From positions 124,001 to 188,000 of the forward strand of contig JBEKIM010000001.1 of NCBI GenBank assembly GCA_050011755.1: a stretch of DNA of 64,000 nt, in the 5' to 3' direction. Both the position numbers and the translations under genes were made by a program. The DNA comes from Bog-159 sp050011755. Its GTDB lineage: Bacteria > Acidobacteriota > Terriglobia > Bryobacterales > Bryobacteraceae. The notes beneath the pieces were generated by a model. The model was not told the DNA's origin and made no database searches. It saw only the letters and a program-made list of their open reading frames with translations. Within the stretch, counting starts at the first letter, position 1. Each line of letters opens with the position of its first letter. Shown piece after piece: positions 8,773 to 18,143 of this stretch.

Positions 8773-10103
8773 AAATCAACTGGTTCTCTCCTCTCCCGCC
8801 GGCTCACAGCGGAATCGCCTATTACGCGTCCCAGATCCTGCCCGTCCTGGCCGGCCGCCACGAGGTGGTCGCATGGACCGATCAGGACCAGGTTGCGCCG
8901 GAGTTCAGCGAGATGGTTACGGTGGCCCGTTATCAGCCGGCCAACCCGCCTTGGCGCGCGCTCAACGATGCGGACGTTTCTATTTATCATCTGGGCAATC
9001 ACGGCGGCATTCACGGCGGCATCTGGCAAGTCAGCCGCCGGCATCCCGGAATTGTAGTCCTGCACGATCTCTGTCTGCATGACTTTTTTGCCATGGTCTT
9101 CCTGCGTACCTTGGAAAGGCCGGATTTGTACCTCGCAACTCTGGAGCGTTGGTATGGTGAGGCGGGCCGGCACGACGGCGAGGCGTTCCGCTCCGGCGGT
9201 ATCGGTGCTGAAACCATGGCGCAGCGGTTTCCGCTCACGCGCGAGGCTGTCTGGGGCTCTCTCGGGGTGATCACGCATTCGCGAAGCGCTCTCGACGATC
9301 TGCGCGAGAAGCCGGCTTCTCCGGTAGCCGCGCTGGACTTTCCGTATACGGCCACCCCGGAAGCGCGCTATCGCGGCTGGCTTGCCGCCCGCGGCGCCGC
9401 CTCCGGTCCGCCGTACCGCCTGGTCGTGTTTGGCTACCTGAGCCGGAACCGGCGCTTGGGCGCTCTACTCGAAGCGTTGGCTGGCCTTGGCGAACGGCAG
9501 CAATTCCGCCTGGATATCTGCGGCCAGCTTTGGGATGAGAGCCACATCCGCATGGAGATCGACCGTCTGGGATTGAATGCCTTGGTCAATCTGCGCGGCT
9601 TCCTCCCGGATGGGCAGGTTGAGCAGGAACTGAGCACCGCGCATCTGGCCGTTAATCTCCGGTACCCTTCCATGGGGGAGGCTTCGCTGAGCCAGATGCA
9701 GTTCTGGGACTATGGCTTGCCCACACTGGTCACCCGTACGGGCTGGTACGCATCGCTGCCGGAAGATGCCATCGCATTTGTCCGGCCGGAACATGAGGTC
9801 GCGGATATCCAAGCCCATCTGCGCGCCTTTCTTGCGGATCCCGCGGCTTTTCGCGCCATGGGGGAACGCGGCAGGCAAGCGTTGAAAAAACACGACCTGG
9901 GCAACTACGTCGATGCCATGGTTCAGTTTGCGTCCTCGGCGGTCGCGCTCTCACCGCGCGTGCCGGTTCTGGAACTTGCCGGGAAAATCGGCCACGATCT
10001 CAGGCAATGGCTGCACCCGGCCGCCAGTGACTACCTGTTGGAGCGCGCCAGCCAGGAGCTTTTCACGATGTGCGTTGGGAAGGCCGACGATCGCGATTCG
10101 TGA
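8766..10103 (+). CDS. GT4-family glycosyltransferase
   Basis: 445 residues from GTG 8766, overlapping the previous gene by 7 nt. The N-terminus KINWFSPLPPAHSGIAYYA is typical of GT4 enzymes of capsule and O-antigen loci. The C-terminal half has VVFGYLSRNRRLGALLEAL, FRLDICGQLWDES, VNLRGFLPDGQVEQEL and AVNLRYPSMGEASLSQMQ, ending in a helical tail. It is more divergent than the two preceding enzymes. It is the last gene of a coupled run beginning at gmd; the next gene starts after a 52-nt gap and encodes an exported protein. Confidence 0.88.
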   Translation: MLKINWFSPLPPAHSGIAYYASQILPVLAGRHEVVAWTDQDQVAPEFSEMVTVARYQPANPPWRALNDADVSIYHLGNHGGIHGGIWQVSRRHPGIVVLHDLCLHDFFAMVFLRTLERPDLYLATLERWYGEAGRHDGEAFRSGGIGAETMAQRFPLTREAVWGSLGVITHSRSALDDLREKPASPVAALDFPYTATPEARYRGWLAARGAASGPPYRLVVFGYLSRNRRLGALLEALAGLGERQQFRLDICGQLWDESHIRMEIDRLGLNALVNLRGFLPDGQVEQELSTAHLAVNLRYPSMGEASLSQMQFWDYGLPTLVTRTGWYASLPEDAIAFVRPEHEVADIQAHLRAFLADPAAFRAMGERGRQALKKHDLGNYVDAMVQFASSAVALSPRVPVLELAGKIGHDLRQWLHPAASDYLLERASQELFTMCVGKADDRDS

Positions 10104-10155
10104 AATCGGGAAATGGAACCTTAATCTCCATGCAAGAAAGCGCCGATGAAGGAGT

Positions 10156-13100
10156 GTGCGGTTTTTCTTGCCTCTGCTTCCGCTGACGATTGCGGAAGCG
10201 GTATTGGCCGCAACGCCGGTTTCTCCACCCGGCACGGCGCGGGACGCTTATTTCGAGCCCAATCGAGGTCAGGCGGATCCATCGGCAGCCTTTGTCGCCA
10301 GGGGTCCGGGATACACGGTTCTGCTGGAGCGGACCGGCGGCGCGCTTTATCGGCTTTCGGCTGGCGCGCAGGCGGATGCGGCGACATTTGGAATCGAGCT
10401 TGTTAGCCAGCGCGCACCGGCCGCTGTTGAAGGCGAACAGCCGGCATCCGCGGTCACGAACTACTATCGCGGCAGTTTTCCTGGCGGTTGGTTTTCGCGA
10501 ATTCCCCATTACGGGCGCGTGCGATTCGCCAGCGTCTTTCCGGGGATCGACTTGACCTGGAGTGCCCGGGGAGGGGACCTCGAGTATGAGTTTCTGGCCA
10601 GCCCCGGAGCCGATCCCCGCCAAATCCGCGTGCGCTTCACCGGCGCGAGCCGTATTTCCATTGACGCGGATGGAAATCTGGTGCTCCAGACGCAGGCCGG
10701 CAGAATCCGTCATCGCCGGCCGGTGGCCTGGCAGGAAGTGGCCGGCCGGCGCCAAAGCGTTCAGATTGCCATGCGCCTCGAAGGAACCACTGCGGGCTTC
10801 CGGCTGGGGCAGTACGATCGCCGCCGGCCGCTATGGATCGATCCCGTGTTGTGCTACGCGACCTTTGTAGGAGGTGCGGGCTACGATGCCGGCTATGCCA
10901 TCGCCGCCGATGGTGTGGGCGGAGTATATATGACGGGCACGACCGCCTCGACCGGCTTTCCCGCACAGGGGTCCGGCGTCAATGGCAACCGCGATGCTTT
11001 TGTGATGAAATTCGACGAAAGCGGCGATCTTCTCTACACCACACTTCTCGCCGGCGACGGTGACAGTTCCGGGCAGGCCATAATGGTGGATTCATCCGGT
11101 AATGTCTACATTGCAGGCACCACCGAGGCCCCCAATTTTCCCGTAACCGGGCGGGCTTGGCAAACCGTGTTCGGAGGCATCGCGGATGCCTTCGCCGCCA
11201 AATTGAATTCCGCGGGGAATCTGGTATACGCCACATACATCGGTGGCACCGGACAGGAAGCCGGAACGGGAATTGCCATCGACGCATCCGGCAACGCGTA
11301 TGTGAGCGGCTATACCTCGGCGATGTTTCCTACCACGGCCGGCGCGGCCCAGACACTATACGGGGGTGGGTTTGCGGACGCTTTTGTGGTCAAGTTGAAC
11401 GCGCCGGGCAGCGCGGCCGTGTATTCGACCCTGCTTGGGGGCACGGGCATCGACGAGGCCGAAGCCATCGTTGTGGACAGCTCTGGGCATGCCTGTATTG
11501 CCGGGTATACGGATTCACCGAATCTGGCCGTCACCGCCGCGTTGCAGCCGGCTCCCGGTGGCGAAGGCGATGCTTTAGTCGCCTGTCTCAGCGCGGATGG
11601 AACCGCGTGGACGATGGTTTCCTACTTTGGCGGTAGTAATTTCGATCAGGCGTACGCGTTAGCCATCGATGCGGCCGGCAGCCTTTATGTGGCCGGCACG
11701 ACCTTTTCGCAGGATTTCCCCGTGACATCGGGAGCGTTCCAGTCGGCCAGCGCGGGCAGTTATGACGCATTTGTGGCCAAGCTCAGCCCGGGCGGCGCAT
11801 CGCTGGTCTACGCCACCTACCTCGGCGGAGGTGGTTCCGACGCGGCCACGACGCTGGCGGTGGGTGGCGCGGGTGACGTTTGGGTCGGCGGATACACTAC
11901 TTCCACGAACTTCCCGTTGTCCGGTGCCTGGCAAACGATACCTGGCGGCAGTTTCGATGGTTTCATCTCCCATCTGAGCGGGAATGCCGAGGTCCTGCTG
12001 ACTTCCAGCTATCTTGGAGGCTCCGCCGACGATCGGGTTCTTGGGATCGCGTTAGACGTTACAACCGGGCGCGTATTTGCGGACGGCGCCACGCTCTCCA
12101 CCGACTTCCCCGTCACGCCGGGCGCACTGCAGGGGGCTGCTCCGGCGGGGATGAACGCCTTCTTGGCAAACATCAACCCATCTTCCTACTCTATTTCCGG
12201 ACAAGTGACCCAGGCGGGGTCGCCCTTGAGCGGAGTCCAGATCGCGCTGGGCGGAGCGGCTTCCGGATCGACTACGACCGATGCCAATGGGAACTTTATC
12301 TTCAATAACTTAACGGGTGGCTATTCATACACCGTCGCACCTTCCATGAATGGCTACACTTTCAGTCCGGCCAGTGCCACGTTCAACAACCTCGACGCGA
12401 ATCAAGCCGCCAACTTCACTGCCGCGACAGCCTATTCCATTTCGGGCAATATCGCCTTAACCGGAGCGGGATCGCTACCGGGAGTCATTCTAATGCTCGG
12501 CGGAGCTGTATGCAGTTCAATGGCAAGCGACGCTTCCGGAAATTACTCGTTCAGCGGGCTGGTTCCGGGCACGTATACCGTGACGCCTAGCCTGAAAGGC
12601 TACAGTTTCAGCCCGGCCAGCCAGTCATTCAACACCCTGAGTGCCAACCAGACGGCCACTTTTACAGCCGGCGCGGCGGCCTTTCCCGGCACGACGGAAG
12701 TGGTCTGGCAGGATCCCGTGTCCGGGTTTAGCCAGACCTGGTTTCTCGGGGGTGCACAGGGCACCAGTATCATAGGAGCGGCTGTCATCACCACCCAGAA
12801 CATCTGGCGCATCGCGGCCATAGCCGACTTCAATGGGGACGGCTATCCGGATATTGTCTGGCAGGATCCTGTTTCCGGGGCCAGCCAGGTCTGGTTCCTG
12901 GGCGGCGCCCAGGGGAACACCTTGCTGCAGGCGGCCGTCTTGAGCGGTCCCAATCCGTGGCTCATCGTCGCCGCCGCCGACTTCAACCAGGACGGTCACC
13001 CGGATCTGGTTTGGCAGGATCCAAAATCCGGCTGGGCCCAGATCTGGTACCTCGGCGGACCGCTCGGCATCACAGTGGAAAGCGCGTCCAATCTAACGCT

Positions 13101-13437
13101 CCGCAACCCTTGGAACATCGTCGGATCGGGCGACTTCAACGGAGATGGCCAGCCCGACTTGCTTTGGCAGGACCCGGTGAGCGGCACGGTACAGATCTGG
13201 TACTTGACCGGCGCGCTCGGCAACCAGTTGCTTTCCGCGGTCAACCTCACCGCCAGCACATCGCACGTCGTGGCCGTCGCCGACTTTAACCAGGACGGAC
13301 ACCCTGACGTGGTGTGGCAGGATCCGGTCTCCGGCGCCAGCCAGATAGAGCTTCTGGCAGGTGCGCAAGGGAGCACTCAGCTTGGGACCGTCAGCTTGAG
13401 CGGCCCGAACTCCTGGCGGATCGTGGGGCCGCGCTGA
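10156..13437 (+). CDS. Exported SBBP beta-propeller protein with FG-GAP C-terminus
   Basis: 1093 residues from GTG 10156, the only good start after the in-frame TGA at 10147. A short signal peptide (RFFLPLLPLTIAEAVLA) is followed by a domain common at the N-terminus of SBBP proteins (YFEPNRGQADPSAAFVARG). Residues ~235-670 hold about eight SBBP repeats (YATYIGGTGQEAGTGIAID, DASGNAYVSGYT). Two carboxypeptidase-regulatory/SdrD-like beta sandwiches follow (SISGQVTQAGSPLSGVQIAL; SISGNIALTGAGSLPGVIL), then about five FG-GAP blades with ADFNQDGHPDLVWQDP. It is likely a surface or secreted scaffold; no enzymatic motif was seen. Its last 47 bp overlap the convergent GT2 gene. Confidence 0.88.
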   Translation: MRFFLPLLPLTIAEAVLAATPVSPPGTARDAYFEPNRGQADPSAAFVARGPGYTVLLERTGGALYRLSAGAQADAATFGIELVSQRAPAAVEGEQPASAVTNYYRGSFPGGWFSRIPHYGRVRFASVFPGIDLTWSARGGDLEYEFLASPGADPRQIRVRFTGASRISIDADGNLVLQTQAGRIRHRRPVAWQEVAGRRQSVQIAMRLEGTTAGFRLGQYDRRRPLWIDPVLCYATFVGGAGYDAGYAIAADGVGGVYMTGTTASTGFPAQGSGVNGNRDAFVMKFDESGDLLYTTLLAGDGDSSGQAIMVDSSGNVYIAGTTEAPNFPVTGRAWQTVFGGIADAFAAKLNSAGNLVYATYIGGTGQEAGTGIAIDASGNAYVSGYTSAMFPTTAGAAQTLYGGGFADAFVVKLNAPGSAAVYSTLLGGTGIDEAEAIVVDSSGHACIAGYTDSPNLAVTAALQPAPGGEGDALVACLSADGTAWTMVSYFGGSNFDQAYALAIDAAGSLYVAGTTFSQDFPVTSGAFQSASAGSYDAFVAKLSPGGASLVYATYLGGGGSDAATTLAVGGAGDVWVGGYTTSTNFPLSGAWQTIPGGSFDGFISHLSGNAEVLLTSSYLGGSADDRVLGIALDVTTGRVFADGATLSTDFPVTPGALQGAAPAGMNAFLANINPSSYSISGQVTQAGSPLSGVQIALGGAASGSTTTDANGNFIFNNLTGGYSYTVAPSMNGYTFSPASATFNNLDANQAANFTAATAYSISGNIALTGAGSLPGVILMLGGAVCSSMASDASGNYSFSGLVPGTYTVTPSLKGYSFSPASQSFNTLSANQTATFTAGAAAFPGTTEVVWQDPVSGFSQTWFLGGAQGTSIIGAAVITTQNIWRIAAIADFNGDGYPDIVWQDPVSGASQVWFLGGAQGNTLLQAAVLSGPNPWLIVAAADFNQDGHPDLVWQDPKSGWAQIWYLGGPLGITVESASNLTLRNPWNIVGSGDFNGDGQPDLLWQDPVSGTVQIWYLTGALGNQLLSAVNLTASTSHVVAVADFNQDGHPDVVWQDPVSGASQIELLAGAQGSTQLGTVSLSGPNSWRIVGPR

Positions 13438-14404
13438 CCGCCGTTTCCCGGCCGATATCCGCATCCGCATCGCTCTCCACAATCACATAACGCGGCACGC
13501 CACGGGTCTGCTCGTAAATCCGGGCTATATATTCGCCCGCAATGCCGAGCGACACCAGTTGTACCGCGCCGATGAAGGTGACCAGTACGATCACCGACGT
13601 CCAGCCTTGTACCGTCCGTCCCGCAATCAACGCAACCACGGCGAAAGCTGCGTAAATCCCGCAGAGCGCGGCCGTTAACAGTCCAAAATAAAATGCGAAC
13701 CGCAGAGGCTTGGAGGAGAGTCCGGTCACCGCCTGGATGGAAAGCCGCAGCATTTTACGAACGGTGTACCCGCTCTTGCCGCTGCGCCGCTCGGGCGCGG
13801 CGTATTCGATGCGGACCACCGGAAAGCCCAGCCATGCAACCAACCCCCGCAGGAATGGGTTGCGGTCGCGAAATTGGAGCACTGCTTCGACCGCGGCGCG
13901 GTCCAGAAGTTGGTAATCGGCGGCACCGCCCTGCACCGGGGTTTCGCTGAGCAGATTAAGGAAACGATAGAAGAGGCGCGAAGTGAGCCGCTTCGCGAAA
14001 CCCGCATCGGCGGTGTGCGTGCGCACCATCTGCACTACTTTGGCGCCGCCGCGCCATGCCTCCAGCATACATGGAAGCAACTCCGGGGGATGCTGCAGAT
14101 CGCAATCGAGCGTGATTACCGCCGCGCCGCGCGCCGCCTCGATGCCGGCCAGCAACGCCGGTTGCTGGCCAAAATTGCGGCCGAAGCGGATGAATCGCAC
14201 GCCACGGTGTTGCGCATGCAGCGCGCGGAGGCATTCCGCCGTGCCATCGGTAGATCCATCGTCGACGAAGATCACCTCGAGCGCTTGCTGCCCGCCGAGA
14301 GCGGATTGGATCGCTGCGTAAATCGGGCCCACGTTTTTTTCCTCGTTATAGGCGGGAACCACGATGCTCACCAGGCTCGCGCCGGCCTCCGCTTGCCAAT
14401 CCAT
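13391..14404 (-). CDS. GT2 glycosyltransferase, polyprenyl-phosphate type, with two membrane helices
   Basis: 337 residues. The catalytic domain opens SLVSIVVPAYNEEKNVGPI, with VIFVDDGSTDGT and the metal-binding TLDCDLQHPPELL. The segment GGAADYQLLDRAAVEAV is typical of DPM1/GtrB/ArnC-like enzymes. Two C-terminal helices (FAFYFGLLTAALCGIYAAF; VIVLVTFIGAVQLVSLGIA) and the ending GEYIARIYEQTRGVPRYVI match bactoprenol-phosphate glucosyltransferases. It probably makes an undecaprenyl-phosphate sugar used on the periplasmic side. The final ~13 residues (AAPRSARSSGRSS) are read antisense to the end of the SBBP gene and look like an extension. Confidence 0.9.
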   Translation of the reverse strand: MDWQAEAGASLVSIVVPAYNEEKNVGPIYAAIQSALGGQQALEVIFVDDGSTDGTAECLRALHAQHRGVRFIRFGRNFGQQPALLAGIEAARGAAVITLDCDLQHPPELLPCMLEAWRGGAKVVQMVRTHTADAGFAKRLTSRLFYRFLNLLSETPVQGGAADYQLLDRAAVEAVLQFRDRNPFLRGLVAWLGFPVVRIEYAAPERRSGKSGYTVRKMLRLSIQAVTGLSSKPLRFAFYFGLLTAALCGIYAAFAVVALIAGRTVQGWTSVIVLVTFIGAVQLVSLGIAGEYIARIYEQTRGVPRYVIVESDADADIGRETAVSAAPRSARSSGRSS

Positions 14405-14478
14405 GGTTTCATTCTATATGCGAACTGCGCGGCGTTCTACAGCACGGCGCGGTGCTGGCGATGAGTTATCATGTCGTG

Positions 14479-15147
14479 ATGGCGCTCTCACTGTCAAAAT
14501 ACATGTCAGTGTTATGCCGCCTTGTGTGGACCTTTGTCCTTGGCGTAGGGATTGCCGGCGCACAAGCGGATTCGAGCTGCCAGATCGATTTTCCGTCATC
14601 CCAGCCCGCGGTATCGTATTCGGGTGCGGTGAGCCAACTCAGCTTCCGCGCCGATCAATTGACCTGTGTGCCGAATGCGGAGAGTAAGGTCGATTGGGTG
14701 AGCGTTTCCGTCGTTCCACCCGGATCGAATATTCCGCCGGTGCTGCAATATGCGGTGCAACCCAACTTGAGTTTTCATTCGCGCACGACCTCGATATCCG
14801 TTGGCGGCCAGGAGATGACGATTTCACAGGAAGCAGGACCCCAGCCGGGCATCGCCGGTCCCAGCAGCTTAGACTGGGTGGTCCTGGAAAAGTCCGCCAA
14901 GCCGGAGAAAAAGATCCTGCACGTCGGCAGCGACGATCCCAGTCTGGAAGTCACCGCGGCGCCCAGCGCCGAAACCATACGCTGGCTTTCCGTCCAGCAG
15001 GGGGGCGGGGACGGCCGGAGTTTTGAGGTTTCCATCAATGTGCACGATCTGAAAACGGGAACGTATGCCGGCCGGATCGTGGTCCACGCGCCGGGGGCCA
15101 GGAACGACCCCCTGTCGATCCCCGTGAATTTGAAGATCCTTCCATAG
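14479..15147 (+). CDS. Small exported protein with two BACON-like beta sandwiches
   Basis: 222 residues from ATG 14479; ATG 14461 and GTG 14452 are alternatives. The signal peptide runs through LVWTFVLGVGIAGAQA. The first domain ends SISVGGQEMTISQEAG, matching the closing strand of BACON domains. The second follows the pattern common in Acidobacteria secreted proteins: KKILHVGSDDPSLEV, IRWLSVQQGGG, then DLKTGTYAGRIVVHAPGA and a final VPVTL-like strand. Such modules are thought to bind glycans or proteins; no catalytic residues were seen. It is divergent from the GT2 gene, and only 6 nt separate it from the following exported protein, so the two are probably co-transcribed. Confidence 0.75.
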   Translation: MALSLSKYMSVLCRLVWTFVLGVGIAGAQADSSCQIDFPSSQPAVSYSGAVSQLSFRADQLTCVPNAESKVDWVSVSVVPPGSNIPPVLQYAVQPNLSFHSRTTSISVGGQEMTISQEAGPQPGIAGPSSLDWVVLEKSAKPEKKILHVGSDDPSLEVTAAPSAETIRWLSVQQGGGDGRSFEVSINVHDLKTGTYAGRIVVHAPGARNDPLSIPVNLKILP

Positions 15148-15153
15148 CGCCAA

Positions 15154-18132
15154 ATGCTTATGACATCCAATCGGATTCGGCGGTTCAGCCACTTAGCTTT
15201 TCTGGAGTGTTGTTGCCTGGCGATGTTCACGCTCCAGGCCCAGGTAAACGTCACCACTTACCACAATGACAATGCGCGCGATGGCCAGAACCTGAGTGAA
15301 TCCTTACTGACCCCCGCCAATGTGAATGCCGGCCAGTTCGGCCGGCTCTTTGTGCAGCCGGTGGACGGATACGTCTACGCGCAGCCTCTCTACGTCTCGA
15401 ACCTGCAGATTGCGGGCGGCACGCACAACGTCGTTTTTGTCGCCACCGAACACGATGGCGTGTACGCTTTCGATGCGGATAATAATTCCGGGTCCAATGC
15501 CGGCCCGCTCTGGTATTTGAGCCTCATCAACCCGGCGGCTGGGATCACGACGGTCAACAGTGAAACGGATTTCAATTGCTCGGATATCTCGCCGGAGGTC
15601 GGCATTACGGGCACGCCGGTCATCGATCTAAGCTCGAACACGCTCTACGTGGTGGCCAATACAAAGGAAAACGGAGTCTTCTTCCAGCGGTTGCATGCGC
15701 TCGATATCACCAGCGGCGCGGAGAAGTTTGGCGGCCCGATCGCCATCCAGGCGTCTGTACCGGGCACCGGAGCTGGCAATACGGGCGGCCGGCTCGCGTT
15801 CGATCCGTTGATGGGAAACCAGCGGCCGGCCCTGCTGCTGCAGAACGGGCTGGTGTACATTTCATGGGCTTCGCACTGCGACATTACCCCGTTTCACGGC
15901 TGGGTGATGGCCTATAATGCGCAAACCCTGCAGCAGGTCGCTGTCTGGAACTCCACGGCCAACGGATCGGACGGCGGCGTCTGGCAGAGCGGTTCGGGGC
16001 CGGCAGCCGATTCAAGCGGCAATGTATACATGATTACCGGAAATGGGACTTTCGATCTCAATGTGAGCGGGGCGGACGCCGGCGACAGCTTCTTGAAGTT
16101 CGGCGCCCCGGCCAACGGGGGCCTTCCAATCCTGGATTATTTCACTCCTTTCAATCAGAGCTACCTGGCCACCACCGACACGGATCTCGGATCGGGAGGC
16201 GTGGTCCTGCTCCCCGATCAGCCGGCGGGTTCCCCTTACCAACACCTTTTGGTGGGAGGCGGCAAAGAGGGATCGCTGTATCTGGTGAACCGGGATTCGA
16301 TGGGCCACTTCAACAGCGGCGGCGATACCCAGATCGTACAGTGGCTGCCTTCGCTTACCGGCGGCCTGTGGGCCACACCCGCGTTCTGGAACAATACCCT
16401 TTACCTGGGAGGCACGAACGACGTTCTCGAGGCCTTCTCGTTCAATGCGAATAATAACGGCCTGCTGTCCACGTCGCCAACTTCGTCGTCTTCGGAGACG
16501 TACGATTATCCCGGGCCAACACCATCGATCTCCGCCAACGGAAACACCAACGGCATCCTATGGGCACTTCAAAGGGGGCAATCCAACCAATCGATTTTGC
16601 ACGCCTACGACGCCACCAACCTGGCAAACGAACTGTTTAGCACGGCTAACAACCCGCAGCAGACACCCGGGTTTCCGGTGAAATTTGCCGTGCCCACCAT
16701 CGCCAACGGCAAAGTCTACGCCGGCACGCAGACACAATTGGCTGTGTACGGCTTGTTTGGACCTCCGCCGGCCGCAGTCGGGTTGGTTTCGCCGTCCAAC
16801 GGAGCCACGGGAGTCAGCCTGGCCCCGCAACTTACATGGAATGCAGCCAGCGGGGCCACCTCCTACGACGTCTACCTGGGTACTTCCCCGTCGCCCCCGA
16901 TGGTGGGCAATACCACGGCGACCAGCTACAATCCGCCCGCGCTCCTTGTCAATACCGTCTACTATTGGATGATCGTCGCGCGTAACTTTTCGGAGACCAC
17001 CCCCTCAGCCACCTGGTCATTTACTACGGTGAGCACGCCGGGTCAGCCCACGTCGCTGGCTCCCACCACGGGAGTGCGGCAACTCGTGGGTATCAATATG
17101 CCATTCCCCCTGCCGCTTACGGCGACCGTCACGGATGCCGGTGGAAACCCGCTCGGCGGGGTCTCGGTGACGTTTGCCGCGCCGGCCACAGGCGCCAGCG
17201 GGACCTTCTTCGGTAGCGCTACGGTCACGACAAACGCGCAGGGCGTGGCCGCCGCACCGCCCTTCACGGCGAATGCGGTAACGGGCGGCTATTCGGTGAC
17301 GGCTACCGCTGGTTCCTTGCAAGCCGCATTCGACCTGACCAACGTATCCACTACCCCGGTCGCGGACGATTTCAACGCCGACGGCTTCCCCGATATTGTT
17401 TGGCAGGACCCGGTTTCCAAGAGCAGCCAGGTCTGGTTCCTGAACGGGATCGAAGCCATAGCGCCTATCGGCTCCGCCCCCGTATCTCTGGTGAACACCT
17501 GGCAGATCGTGGCCGTGGCCGATTTTAACGGCGATGGATTTCCCGATGTGGTTTGGCAGGATTCCGCTTCTGGAAACACCCAAGTGTGGTTCCTGGGACC
17601 TCCCGGAATCACGATATTGGGATCGGCGACGATTACCTCCGGCAATCCATGGCGTATCGTAGCGGCGGCGGACTTCAACCAGGATGGCTATCCGGATTTG
17701 GTATGGCAGGACCCGGTATCCGGCCTTGTTCAAATCTGGTATCTCGGTGGGCCTCAGGGGACCACGCTCACCGCCGCGGCCAACTTGACCATGGGCAATT
17801 CCTGGCAGGTGGTCGGCGCGGGCGACTTCAATGGCGACGGGCAACCCGACCTGTTGTGGCAAGACCCGGTGAGCGGTACTGTGCAGATCTGGTATCTGGG
17901 TGGCGCCCTTGGAAACGTAGTTACAGGCGCCGTGAATCTTACCGGTGCCAACTCCTGGCGGGTTGCGTCCGTAGGTGACTTTAACGTGGACGGTCACCCG
18001 GACGTCGTATGGCAGGATCCGGCATCCGGCGGCAGCCAGGTCTGGTTCCTCACCGGCTCGCAGGGAACCGGCCTTTTGGCAGTTTCGGTCTTGAGCGGCC
18101 CGGAAACCTGGCGTATTGTGGCTCCGCGCTGA
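15154..18132 (+). CDS. Exported PQQ-like propeller, FnIII, Ig-like and FG-GAP protein
   Basis: 992 residues with a signal peptide (FLECCCLAMFTLQAQ). Residues ~30-530 look like a PQQ-enzyme-type beta-propeller (VFVATEHDGVYAFDADN, GITGTPVIDLSSNTLYVVA, LLVGGGKEGSLYLVNRDSM), although catalytic quinoprotein residues were not identified. A FnIII-like domain follows (PSNGATGVSLAPQLTWNAAS), then a Big-1/invasin-like Ig domain (TDAGGNPLGGVSVTFAAPA) and about five FG-GAP blades (ADFNGDGFPDVVWQDSASG) ending TWRIVAPR. The C-terminal module is nearly the same as that of the protein ending at 13437. A surface or extracellular role is inferred. Only 11 nt separate its stop from the convergent methyltransferase gene. 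Confidence 0.85.
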   Translation: MLMTSNRIRRFSHLAFLECCCLAMFTLQAQVNVTTYHNDNARDGQNLSESLLTPANVNAGQFGRLFVQPVDGYVYAQPLYVSNLQIAGGTHNVVFVATEHDGVYAFDADNNSGSNAGPLWYLSLINPAAGITTVNSETDFNCSDISPEVGITGTPVIDLSSNTLYVVANTKENGVFFQRLHALDITSGAEKFGGPIAIQASVPGTGAGNTGGRLAFDPLMGNQRPALLLQNGLVYISWASHCDITPFHGWVMAYNAQTLQQVAVWNSTANGSDGGVWQSGSGPAADSSGNVYMITGNGTFDLNVSGADAGDSFLKFGAPANGGLPILDYFTPFNQSYLATTDTDLGSGGVVLLPDQPAGSPYQHLLVGGGKEGSLYLVNRDSMGHFNSGGDTQIVQWLPSLTGGLWATPAFWNNTLYLGGTNDVLEAFSFNANNNGLLSTSPTSSSSETYDYPGPTPSISANGNTNGILWALQRGQSNQSILHAYDATNLANELFSTANNPQQTPGFPVKFAVPTIANGKVYAGTQTQLAVYGLFGPPPAAVGLVSPSNGATGVSLAPQLTWNAASGATSYDVYLGTSPSPPMVGNTTATSYNPPALLVNTVYYWMIVARNFSETTPSATWSFTTVSTPGQPTSLAPTTGVRQLVGINMPFPLPLTATVTDAGGNPLGGVSVTFAAPATGASGTFFGSATVTTNAQGVAAAPPFTANAVTGGYSVTATAGSLQAAFDLTNVSTTPVADDFNADGFPDIVWQDPVSKSSQVWFLNGIEAIAPIGSAPVSLVNTWQIVAVADFNGDGFPDVVWQDSASGNTQVWFLGPPGITILGSATITSGNPWRIVAAADFNQDGYPDLVWQDPVSGLVQIWYLGGPQGTTLTAAANLTMGNSWQVVGAGDFNGDGQPDLLWQDPVSGTVQIWYLGGALGNVVTGAVNLTGANSWRVASVGDFNVDGHPDVVWQDPASGGSQVWFLTGSQGTGLLAVSVLSGPETWRIVAPR

Positions 18133-18143
18133 TGTGGGGCGGT

